Part shown: positions 1 to 5,445 of the stretch, piece by piece
How the letters are laid out: every line of letters starts with the position of its first letter
Position numbering within the stretch: the first letter of the stretch is position 1
NCBI GenBank assembly: GCA_945902255.1
Contig: CAMDMO010000103.1
Location: 1 to 5,445, forward strand
From: Rickettsia typhi
GTDB taxonomy: Bacteria > Pseudomonadota > Alphaproteobacteria > Rickettsiales > UBA1997
Reading direction: 5' to 3'
Length of the DNA stretch: 5,445 nucleotides
Position numbers and translations under genes: made by a program
The notes under the pieces: generated by a model
Told to the model about the DNA's origin: nothing
Databases searched by the model: none
The model's input: only the letters and a program-made list of their open reading frames with translations

Positions 1-1361
1 TGTTTTAGAGCCTCTTTTAGCTGAGCCTCGCAAGATAGACCATTTGAGCAACGCAAAATAACATCATTATCATTTTTTATAATCTCTGAATTACAAATTG
101 GGCAATTTTTTGGAAATAAAAATGGTTGTGAAGAATTTTCTCTTTTTGATAAATCAACCTCTAAAACCTGTGGAATAACATCTCCAGCGCGCTGAATTAA
201 AACAACATCATTGATACGAATATCTTTACGCAAGATTTCATCTTGATTATGTAGGGTTGCGCGAGACACAACAACTCCGCCAATATTGACGGGTTTTAAT
301 ATTGCAACCGGCGTTACAGCACCAGTTCTGCCAACTTGAGTTACAATATTTTCAATTTTTGTTTTTGCTTTTTCAGCTGGAAATTTGTGAGCAATTGCCC
401 ATCTTGGACTTCTTGCAATAAAGCCAAGACGATCTTGCAAACCAAAGCTGTTTACCTTGTAAACCATGCCATCAATATCATAACTTAATTCATATCTTTG
501 GTCGCCTATTTTCTCGTAAAGCTGCATTATTTCGTCGATATTGCGACATAATTTAGAGTGTGGCTCGGTTTTAAATCCAAATTCTTGTAATTTTTTTAAT
601 AAATCAAATTGAGAATCGCAGATAAAATCATCTGATAACTCGCCAACCGAATAAACGAAATAGCTTAATTTTCTTGAAGCGGTAATTTGAGGATCTAACT
701 GACGAAGTGATCCAGCGGCTGCATTTCTGGGATTAGCAAAAATCTTTTTATTTAACTCTTCTTGCCTGTTATTTAGTTCTTCAAAATCTTTTTTATCCAT
801 ATAAACCTCGCCACGAACTTCAAAAATTTTTGGCGGATTTTTTGATTTTAATTCTTTTGGAAAGTTAATAATTGTTTTAATATTTTCGGTTACATCCTCA
901 CCCTCCTCCCCATCTCCTCTAGTTGCGGCAAATATTAATTTTCCATCTTCAAATCTAGCTGAAAAAGAAAGTCCATCAATTTTAGTTTCACAAAAAAAAT
1001 CTATTTTTGCTTCATTTGAAAAACTAAATAAATCAACAACTTGTTCTTGCTTATCTAATCCTAAGAAGCGATTGACGCGATTTATAAAATCTTGAATATC
1101 ATCTTTTGTAAAACCATTTGAAAGTGATAGCATTGGTTTTTTATGGCGAATTTTAGAAAAAATTTCTAAAGTTTTTCCGCCAACTTTTTCATTTTCTGCA
1201 GTAAAAAAATCAGGATATTTTATACGAAATTCTTCAATTTCTTTACGCAACTCATCATATTTAGCATCAGAAATTAACGGCTTATCAAGAGTATGATACG
1301 ACTCGTCATGCTTCGCTATTTCCGCCTTTAAATCTTTAATTTTTTTTTCAATATTTTGCAT
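1..1361 (-). CDS. ligA: NAD-dependent DNA ligase LigA, N-terminal 453 residues (3' end outside the window)
   Basis: LigA seals nicks in duplex DNA during replication and repair, using NAD+ to adenylate a lysine. The frame is open from ATG at 1361 to the left edge (453 codons). The family usually has about 670-690 residues, so the rest of the C-terminal part (helix-hairpin-helix and BRCT domains) lies outside. The N-terminal Ia region has YHTLDKPLISDAKYDELRKE, the NMN-binding segment. The adenylation motif CETKIDGLSF places the nucleophilic lysine at residue 127. TRGDGEEGEDVTENI, NPRNAAAGSLRQLD, HKFPAEKAKTKI and QRAGDVIPQV follow in family order. A zinc finger is formed by Cys420, Cys423, Cys438 and Cys444, with the normal CxxC-x14-C-x5-C spacing. 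The ATG is three bases after the mnhE stop, with no clear Shine-Dalgarno, so translational coupling to mnhE is likely. No frameshift or missing catalytic residue was seen. Confidence 0.97.
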   Translation of the reverse strand, partial: MQNIEKKIKDLKAEIAKHDESYHTLDKPLISDAKYDELRKEIEEFRIKYPDFFTAENEKVGGKTLEIFSKIRHKKPMLSLSNGFTKDDIQDFINRVNRFLGLDKQEQVVDLFSFSNEAKIDFFCETKIDGLSFSARFEDGKLIFAATRGDGEEGEDVTENIKTIINFPKELKSKNPPKIFEVRGEVYMDKKDFEELNNRQEELNKKIFANPRNAAAGSLRQLDPQITASRKLSYFVYSVGELSDDFICDSQFDLLKKLQEFGFKTEPHSKLCRNIDEIMQLYEKIGDQRYELSYDIDGMVYKVNSFGLQDRLGFIARSPRWAIAHKFPAEKAKTKIENIVTQVGRTGAVTPVAILKPVNIGGVVVSRATLHNQDEILRKDIRINDVVLIQRAGDVIPQVLEVDLSKRENSSQPFLFPKNCPICNSEIIKNDNDVILRCSNGLSCEAQLKEALK

Positions 1362-1364
1362 TTT

Positions 1365-1856
1365 TTAAATCAAATTATCGTCATTTGCATTATTTAAATT
1401 AGCACGAAGTTTTGTAAAATTAATTTTTGTAAAATATTTTGCTTCTAAAGCGTGAACTAAAACCTCTTCTTTTGTAATGTCAATTGCAAGAACTCCGCTA
1501 TACATATCAATGCTAGACGCCATTAAAGCTGGATTAAATTTATCTTCTTCATTTAATTTAACTGAATAAATAATTGGTATTGCAACCTCGTTTTTAATCG
1601 CAAGTTTTATAATTAATAAAATTGAAGAAAAAAAATTTTGAAGAAAAATTTTTATAAAATTTCGATAAAAGCCAAAACTCAAATATAGCAATTCACTTTT
1701 TTCTTCAATAAGCTTAAGTTTGAAAGACAGAATGCTCACAAGTGCCGAGGATATTATTCCAAATATTACATAAATCCAAGAAACATTTCCGGCGGTGAGC
1801 ATGAATAAAACCCAAAGTGCGAATAAAAATAGAAATAAATTGAAAATATTTATCAT
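1365..1856 (-). CDS. mnhE: Na+/H+ antiporter subunit E (MnhE/MrpE family)
   Basis: This is a 163-residue membrane protein, close to the family's usual length of about 160. MnhE/MrpE is a small subunit of the multi-subunit Mrp/Mnh monovalent cation/proton antiporter, needed for assembly of that complex in the inner membrane. Two hydrophobic segments (about residues 2-20 and 24-44) are followed by an amphipathic or third hydrophobic stretch (about 66-88). The C-terminal domain has the recognisable family pattern YSGVLAIDITKEEVLVHAL (119-137), matching the usual 'PGT-L-D-D--LLVHAL'. It is the first gene of its unit, with a divergent spacer upstream and ligA three bases downstream. None of the partner subunits (A-D, F, G) adjoins it. 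Assignment to the family is firm; which complex it belongs to cannot be seen here. Confidence 0.88.
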   Translation of the reverse strand: MINIFNLFLFLFALWVLFMLTAGNVSWIYVIFGIISSALVSILSFKLKLIEEKSELLYLSFGFYRNFIKIFLQNFFSSILLIIKLAIKNEVAIPIIYSVKLNEEDKFNPALMASSIDMYSGVLAIDITKEEVLVHALEAKYFTKINFTKLRANLNNANDDNLI

Positions 1857-1947
1857 ATAATGAAAGTTGACATTTAACGCACTAATAATGAGCTAGTGTT
1901 TTTGTGCTTAAGAACACATACTCTCAATAAAAAATTATCAAAAAACA
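1857..1947. promoter_or_regulatory. Divergent spacer between mnhE and ribH with candidate promoter and small palindrome
   Basis: This 91-bp spacer must hold the start signals for both genes. On the plus strand a perfect TTGACA lies at 1867-1872, but no good -10 box stands 16-18 bp downstream (position 1890 reads GAGCTA), so the promoter call is weak. An imperfect palindrome TGTgCTTAAGaACA lies at 1903-1916, centred on CTTAAG, and could be an operator. A second short inverted pair, CACTA/TAGTG, lies at 1880-1884 and 1894-1898. No FMN riboswitch fits in so short a leader, and none was recognised. Confidence 0.3.
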
Positions 1948-2373
1948 ATGAAAAAAATTTTAATTATTGAAGCTAATTTTTATAAAAAAATCTCTGAATT
2001 ATTACTTGCTGGAGCAGTAAAGGAAGTAACTAAAGCCGGATATCAATATGAAGTAATAACGGTGCTTGGAGCTTTCGAAATTCCAGCTGTAATAGCTTTT
2101 GCTAAAGATAGCGGAGAATTTGATGGCTATATTGCTTTGGGTTGCGTTATTAGAGGTGAAACAACTCACTATGATTATGTCTGCCAAGAAAGCGCTCGCG
2201 GCTTAAATGAGCTAGCAATCAAAGAAAAACTAGCGATTGGTTATGGAATTATTACCGTTGAGAATGAGTCTCAAGCTATAGAGCGCGCCGATTTTGCCAA
2301 AAAAGACAAAGGTGGCTTTGCAGCTAAAGCTTGTTTAGAAATGATTAAAATTAAAGAAAAATTTAGCAAATAG
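1948..2373 (+). CDS. ribH: 6,7-dimethyl-8-ribityllumazine synthase
   Basis: RibH condenses 5-amino-6-ribitylamino-uracil with 3,4-dihydroxy-2-butanone 4-phosphate to give lumazine, the penultimate step of riboflavin synthesis, as a cytoplasmic oligomer. The 141 residues show the aromatic substrate-stacking position near Phe11 (EANFYKKI), the GAFEIP loop (41-46), and the signature GCVIRGETTHYDYV (65-78) with the catalytic His at 74. GIITVENESQAIERA (100-114) and the late K-D-K-G segment (119-122) follow, aligning with the usual GNKG phosphate-binding region. It is slightly shorter than the 154-156 residues of the E. coli and B. subtilis enzymes, mainly at the N-terminus. ATG at 1948 is the only usable start: an in-frame TAA lies at 1909-1911 with no ATG, GTG or TTG between. 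No Shine-Dalgarno is evident. nusB, its frequent neighbour, is absent here. Confidence 0.97.
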   Translation: MKKILIIEANFYKKISELLLAGAVKEVTKAGYQYEVITVLGAFEIPAVIAFAKDSGEFDGYIALGCVIRGETTHYDYVCQESARGLNELAIKEKLAIGYGIITVENESQAIERADFAKKDKGGFAAKACLEMIKIKEKFSK

Positions 2374-2437
2374 CTTTTATTTCTTAGCATGCTATAGTTA
2401 TGAAGCTTGCGAGGTTGGAAGAATAGATGAATCAGCT

Positions 2438-2474
2438 AAAAAACTAGTGCCTCAGTAGTATCTGAGGCTCCTAG
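2438..2474 (-). terminator. Intrinsic terminator of the TAXI gene
   Basis: Read on the minus strand, CTAG, a two-base bulge, GCCTCAG, a six-base loop, CTGAGGC, one unpaired base and CTAG form an 11-bp stem. A run of six T (complement of 2438-2443) follows immediately. It starts 22 bp past the TAXI stop codon. On the plus strand the hairpin is followed by AAGGTAGTG and has no T-run, so it should not act as an efficient intrinsic terminator for ribH. Confidence 0.85.
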
Positions 2475-2496
2475 AAGGTAGTGTAAAAAAATATTA

Positions 2497-3492
2497 TTAT
2501 TTTATCAATCCAGCTTCTTTAAAATATTTTAAAGCTCCTGGGTGAATTGGTGTTGAAATTCCCTCTTTTACCATTTCTTCTTTTTTTAGCGAAGCAAAAA
2601 CTGGATGTAAAAGCTTCAAGCTTTCAAGATTTTCAAATGTTGCTTTTGTCATAAAATAAACCGCATCATTATCATTTTTAGCATAAGTTACAACCGTTGC
2701 TTTAACGCCAAAGGTATTGATATCTTTGGTATTTCCAGCGTAAGTTCCACCATTAATTTTTGCTCTCACATAATAAGGATTGAGCTTTATTAATTTTGCA
2801 ATTGTTTCCTCATCAACGCTTATAATTCTAACTTTACAAGTTTGAGTAGCCTCTTGTAACACTCCATTAGGATTTCCAGAGGCATAAATCATTACATCGA
2901 TTTTACCATCACATAAAGCTTTTGGCTGTTCGGAAGGTTGCAAATAGGTAATTGCAGCAAAATCTTTTTTCTCCCATCCTTTTGCCTTCATTAAAACTTC
3001 CATAGTAGCATACATTCCAGAGCCTTGCGGTCCAAAATTAACCCTTTTCTTCAAAAGATCGTTTAATGTTTTTATATCAGATTTTTCCATAACCGCTATA
3101 GTGAAAGTTTCTGTATACAAAGAAAATACTGATCTTAATTCTTTAAATGGCTCTTGATCTGCGAAAAATCCGCTACCATTAAAAGCGTGATATTGCCAGT
3201 CAGATTGTACAATTCCAAAATCTATAGCATTAAAGCTATTTCGAGAGCTTGCTGTATTATTATGAATTGCATTTAAGTTAGAAACTGAGCCTCCAGTTGA
3301 TTCAACTGAGCAGCGAATATTATGCTCTTTTCTTCCGCGATTTAAAAATCTGCAAACCGCTCCACCAGCTGGATAATAAACTCCAGTTATTGCTCCGGTT
3401 CCAATTGTTACATATTTAGTTGCGGCAAAAGATTCGGCGGTGAATGTTAATAAGCTAGATAGCGAAAGAACTAATAAAGATATTTTTTTCAT
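2497..3492 (-). CDS. TAXI-family TRAP transporter solute-binding protein
   Basis: This is a periplasmic binding protein of a tripartite ATP-independent transporter, TAXI subfamily, which delivers solute to a membrane DctQM-type permease. The protein has 331 residues, normal for the family. A signal peptide (MKKISLLVLSLSSLLTFTAESFA) probably ends after Ala23. The mature N-terminus has GTGAITGVYYPAGGA (31-45), then CSVESTGGS (61-69), DFGIVQSDWQ (91-100) and the terminal HPGALKYFKEAGL (317-329), all TAXI hallmarks. Four cysteines (47, 61, 194, 219) could form two disulfides in the periplasm; this is inference. A few TAXI proteins of known structure bind glutamate or related compounds, but the substrate here cannot be read from sequence. 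The gene appears monocistronic, with a terminator right behind it and a divergent gene ahead. No permease subunit is in the window. No clear Shine-Dalgarno precedes the ATG. Confidence 0.93.
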   Translation of the reverse strand: MKKISLLVLSLSSLLTFTAESFAATKYVTIGTGAITGVYYPAGGAVCRFLNRGRKEHNIRCSVESTGGSVSNLNAIHNNTASSRNSFNAIDFGIVQSDWQYHAFNGSGFFADQEPFKELRSVFSLYTETFTIAVMEKSDIKTLNDLLKKRVNFGPQGSGMYATMEVLMKAKGWEKKDFAAITYLQPSEQPKALCDGKIDVMIYASGNPNGVLQEATQTCKVRIISVDEETIAKLIKLNPYYVRAKINGGTYAGNTKDINTFGVKATVVTYAKNDNDAVYFMTKATFENLESLKLLHPVFASLKKEEMVKEGISTPIHPGALKYFKEAGLIK

Positions 3493-3802
3493 TGTTTTGG
3501 ATAAAATGATTTAAACTAAACTATCAATGTGGATTTTAGGATTGGTTTTAATTTTTAAAAGTCAAAATCTTTCTTTAACAAAGAATCCTCTTCTTGTACG
3601 AAAGTTTTATTAAAACAGCTTAAGTAAAATAAAATTTTGACATTATTAAAACCGCTTTATAGGTTGTTTGAGGTTTTGATTTTACTAAAAAAGTAAATCC
3701 TTCTTTTATTAATTTCTCATTATTTAGCTACTCTTAAATAGTCTAAACTAAGGTGAAAGTAATAAGCTGCACAATCATTTAAAATAACTAATCGGGTAAT
3801 TT
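3493..3802. promoter_or_regulatory. 310-bp AT-rich divergent control region between the TAXI gene and gltP
   Basis: No gene is supported here. For gltP, the best candidate -35 is TTGACA at 3637-3642, with TAGGTT (3660-3665, 17-bp spacer) or TATAGG (3658-3663, 15-bp spacer) as weak -10 boxes. That would leave a leader of about 130 bases. For the TAXI gene, TTGACT reads on the minus strand at 3565-3560 without a good -10 at standard spacing, and TTGATA at 3527-3522 is an alternative. A perfect inverted repeat TTCTTT-aac-AAAGAA lies at 3571-3585, just upstream of that TTGACT. A weak AT-rich hairpin lies at 3678-3699. TAAACTAA occurs at both 3512-3519 and 3744-3751. Confidence 0.35.
3678..3699 (+). 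promoter_or_regulatory. Small hairpin in the putative gltP leader
   Basis: GATTTTACT and AGTAAATC pair through eight base pairs with one bulged T, around a loop of five A. The stem is AT-rich and the following bases (CCTTCTTTTATT) are only partly T-rich, so terminator activity would be weak at best. It may be chance in AT-rich DNA. Confidence 0.2.
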
Positions 3803-5023
3803 ATGAAACTTTGGCAACAAGTTCTTGTGGGTCTTATTCTTGGTATAATCTCTGGTATTGTTTTGGGAGAAAAGGCTGCGGGGTTAAAAATATTTGGTAC
3901 CATATTTATCAGTCTAATTAAAATGGTGATTGTGCCGTTAATTTTCTTTGCCATCCTCGCTGGAATCACCTCGATGAACGGACAAGGAAATTTTACCAGA
4001 GTTGGAATTAAGGGATTTAGTGCCTATATTCTTACAGCTGTTTTTGCTGTTATTATCGGACTTACCGCCGGAACTTTATTTCAACCAGGAGTTGGAGTTG
4101 ACTTAAATGCAATGCTTGACACCACAGCTTCAGCTACTCCCGCAAAAACTCCACCAGCAATTTCAGAATTTTTACTTGGATTAATTCCAACCAATCCTTT
4201 AAATGCGATGGTTTCTGATAATTTTTTACAAATTATCGTTTTTTCAATATTTGCCGGCATCACTATTAATTTAGTTGGTGAAAAAGCTAAACCAGTTAAA
4301 GAGTTTATATATTCCGCTTCACAAGTTTCATTTAAGATGATCGAAATCATAATAAAGCTTGCGCCACTTGGTGTATTCGGTTTTATAGCTTGGATCATAG
4401 GAACTCAAGGAATGGATATTTTAGCAGCCTTAGCAAAATTAATAGTTGCAGTTCTAGTAGCTTGCGCTTTTCAATATGTTGTGTTCGGTATCATGATTTT
4501 GATTTTTGCTCGCATTTCACCAATGCCTTTTTATCGCAAAATCTTATTTACACAGTCAATTGCCTTTGCAACAAGCAGCAGTAAAGCAACCCTTTCAACT
4601 GCGATGGGGCAATTACAAGAAAAAATGGGGGTTTCTAAAACAAACTCTAATTTTTTAATGCCTCTTGGGGTTTGCATTAATATGGATGGAACCGCTATCT
4701 ACCTTGGAATTTGTGCTTTGTTTTTTGCGCAAGCCTATGGAATTGACTTAAGTTATCAAAACTATTTAATGCTGGTTTTAACCTGCACTCTTGGATCAAT
4801 TGGTGCCGCAGGAATTCCTAGTGGTTCAATTATATTCATGGGAATGGTTCTTACCTCTGTTGGATTGCCAATTGAAGGAATCGGAATCATTCTTGGTGTT
4901 GACAGAATTTTGGATATGGTTAGAACTACTATCAATATTACTGGCGATAGCGCCATAACTTTAATTGTTGATAAAAGCGAAGGAGCCTTAGATGAAAAAA
5001 TTTACCACTCAAAAAAGTCTTAA
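3803..5023 (+). CDS. gltP: Dicarboxylate/acidic amino acid:cation symporter (DAACS/SLC1 family)
   Basis: This inner-membrane secondary transporter of 406 residues is likely to import glutamate, aspartate or C4-dicarboxylates with H+ or Na+. The family's architecture is visible: N-terminal hydrophobic scaffold helices, the HP1 hairpin with the serine-rich tip ATSSSKATL (256-264), the TM7 motif NMDGT (293-297), and the HP2 tip GAAGIPSGS (334-342). TM8 reads GVDRILDMVRTTINITGD (365-382). Asp367, Asp371, Arg374, Thr375, Asn378 and Asp382 match the substrate and cation residues of the archaeal homologue GltPh. The retained Arg374, which pairs with the side-chain carboxylate there, supports an acidic substrate. 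Exact substrate and coupling ion remain unproven, so the symbol marks the family. ATG at 3803 is fixed by an in-frame TAA at 3797-3799; only GGG at 3794-3796 resembles a ribosome site. The last 32 bases overlap lolA. Confidence 0.95.
   Translation: MKLWQQVLVGLILGIISGIVLGEKAAGLKIFGTIFISLIKMVIVPLIFFAILAGITSMNGQGNFTRVGIKGFSAYILTAVFAVIIGLTAGTLFQPGVGVDLNAMLDTTASATPAKTPPAISEFLLGLIPTNPLNAMVSDNFLQIIVFSIFAGITINLVGEKAKPVKEFIYSASQVSFKMIEIIIKLAPLGVFGFIAWIIGTQGMDILAALAKLIVAVLVACAFQYVVFGIMILIFARISPMPFYRKILFTQSIAFATSSSKATLSTAMGQLQEKMGVSKTNSNFLMPLGVCINMDGTAIYLGICALFFAQAYGIDLSYQNYLMLVLTCTLGSIGAAGIPSGSIIFMGMVLTSVGLPIEGIGIILGVDRILDMVRTTINITGDSAITLIVDKSEGALDEKIYHSKKS
4980..4985 (+). promoter_or_regulatory. Ribosome binding site of lolA
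   Basis: AAGGAG lies six bases upstream of the ATG at 4992, inside the gltP coding sequence. It is the only strong Shine-Dalgarno seen in the window. It supports the start at 4992 even though that start overlaps gltP. Confidence 0.8.
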
Positions 5024-5445
5024 ATCAACTATTCTTAATATAAAAAGCTACGCAGGCGCAACCTGCGTAGCTTTTTTTTTCTTATTTAGCTCGCAAAGTT
5101 TTGCTGCAGATAAATTTATAGAAAAATATAAAGAAGATCTTACTCAAATTGAAGATTATTTAAATGGCATTACAAATCTCTCAGCTAAATTTATACAAGA
5201 ATCAGATGGTAGTTTAGCTGCTGGGAAGTTTTTCCTTTCTCGCCCTGGAAAAATGAGAATTGAATATGATAAGCAACCTAAAATTTTAATTATTGTTAAC
5301 GGTTCAATTTTAGCCTATCAAGATCTTGAATTAGAAGAAACTTCATATCTTAGTACAAATACAACGCCCGCTTCATTCTTAACTAGGCAGAATATTTCTT
5401 TTGAGGCTAAAGATGTTGAGGTAACCAATGTTCAAAAAAACAATA
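4992..5445 (+). CDS. lolA: Outer-membrane lipoprotein carrier protein LolA, N-terminal 151 residues (3' end outside the window)
   Basis: LolA is the periplasmic chaperone that takes lipoproteins from the LolCDE complex in the inner membrane to the outer membrane. The frame runs from 4992 to the right edge without a stop; full LolA is about 200 residues. The signal peptide is long, with about 20 polar residues (MKKFTTQKSLKSTILNIKSY), the core AGATCVAFFFLF and a cleavage site after SFA (38) or SFAA (39). The mature part has the LolA pattern: YLNGITNLSAKFIQ (56-69), GKFFLSRPGKMRIEYD (78-93), and ILIIVNGSILAYQDLELEE (98-116). The start is constrained: TAG is in frame at 4989-4991 directly before the ATG, AAGGAG is well placed, and no ATG, GTG, TTG or CTG occurs in frame before Met88. 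The gene overlaps gltP by 32 bases in another frame. An intrinsic terminator lies inside codons 17-30. Confidence 0.93.
   Translation, partial: MKKFTTQKSLKSTILNIKSYAGATCVAFFFLFSSQSFAADKFIEKYKEDLTQIEDYLNGITNLSAKFIQESDGSLAAGKFFLSRPGKMRIEYDKQPKILIIVNGSILAYQDLELEETSYLSTNTTPASFLTRQNISFEAKDVEVTNVQKNN
5042..5080 (+). terminator. Strong intrinsic terminator embedded in the lolA signal peptide
   Basis: AAAAAGCTACGCAGG (5042-5056) and CCTGCGTAGCTTTTT (5062-5076) form a perfect 15-bp stem, ten bp of it GC-containing core, with the loop CGCAA. The T-run is nine long (5072-5080). It begins 18 bp after the gltP stop, exactly where a gltP terminator is expected. The same bases are codons 17-30 of lolA, reading I-K-S-Y-A-G-A-T-C-V-A-F-F-F, so the T-run supplies the phenylalanines of the signal peptide core. 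Confidence 0.9.

Noticed and set aside
1857..1947. FMN riboswitch upstream of ribH
   Set aside because: The spacer is too short for the aptamer, and none of its conserved blocks is visible.
2002..2187. Minus-strand open frame of 61 codons inside ribH
   Set aside because: It lies wholly within ribH, and its composition is what antisense reading of that gene gives.
2402..2427. Tiny frame reading M-K-L-A-R-L-E-E then stop between ribH and the terminator
   Set aside because: Eight codons with no ribosome site, not recognisable as a leader peptide or a gene remnant.
2374..2496. Possible small RNA (SRP RNA or other) in the ribH/TAXI spacer
   Set aside because: The hairpin is fully explained as a minus-strand terminator, and no conserved SRP or other RNA core motif was found.
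3527..3613. 28-codon plus-strand frame with a hydrophobic start (MWILGLVLIFK) in the TAXI/gltP spacer
   Set aside because: It has no Shine-Dalgarno, is short, is rich in A/T codons and overlaps the likely TAXI promoter area. Chance is the simpler explanation.
4081..4398. Minus-strand open frame of 105 codons inside gltP
   Set aside because: It is a shadow of the gltP frame, with no family resemblance, no ribosome site and an unbroken, well-supported gene on the opposite strand.

Overview
The window is AT-rich (about one third G+C by eye) and carries six recognisable bacterial housekeeping or transport genes. The organism looks like a low-GC Gram-negative, because lolA implies an outer membrane. 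An alphaproteobacterium is the best guess: the TAXI binding protein and the lumazine synthase read like alphaproteobacterial versions. That placement is inference from remembered family sequences, not a search result. No mobile element, CRISPR array, tRNA or rRNA was seen.

Layout. Positions 1-1361 (minus) hold the N-terminal 453 codons of the NAD-dependent DNA ligase gene ligA, which runs off the left edge. Three bases upstream of it lies mnhE (1365-1856, minus), a lone cation/proton antiporter E subunit. A 91-bp divergent spacer separates mnhE from ribH (1948-2373, plus), lumazine synthase of riboflavin synthesis. A convergent spacer follows, with a clear intrinsic terminator that reads on the minus strand. 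It serves a TAXI-type TRAP solute-binding protein gene (2497-3492, minus). A 310-bp AT-rich divergent region then leads to an SLC1-type dicarboxylate/acidic amino acid symporter gene (3803-5023, plus). Its 3' end overlaps the start of lolA (4992 to the right edge, plus), the periplasmic lipoprotein carrier.

How the genes relate. mnhE-ligA and gltP-lolA each look like tightly packed transcription units of functionally unrelated genes. The TAXI protein has no membrane partner in the window and is divergent from an acidic amino acid symporter, so two periplasm-facing uptake proteins share one control region.

The most unusual element is a textbook intrinsic terminator (15-bp perfect stem, 5-nt loop, run of nine T) at 5042-5080. 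It sits where the gltP terminator should be, but lies wholly inside the lolA reading frame, where it encodes the hydrophobic core of the LolA signal peptide. The lolA frame has no usable start codon downstream of the hairpin and a stop codon directly before its ATG, so any mRNA for full-length LolA must pass through the terminator. This suggests translation-dependent antitermination, or capture of a palindromic repeat as coding sequence.
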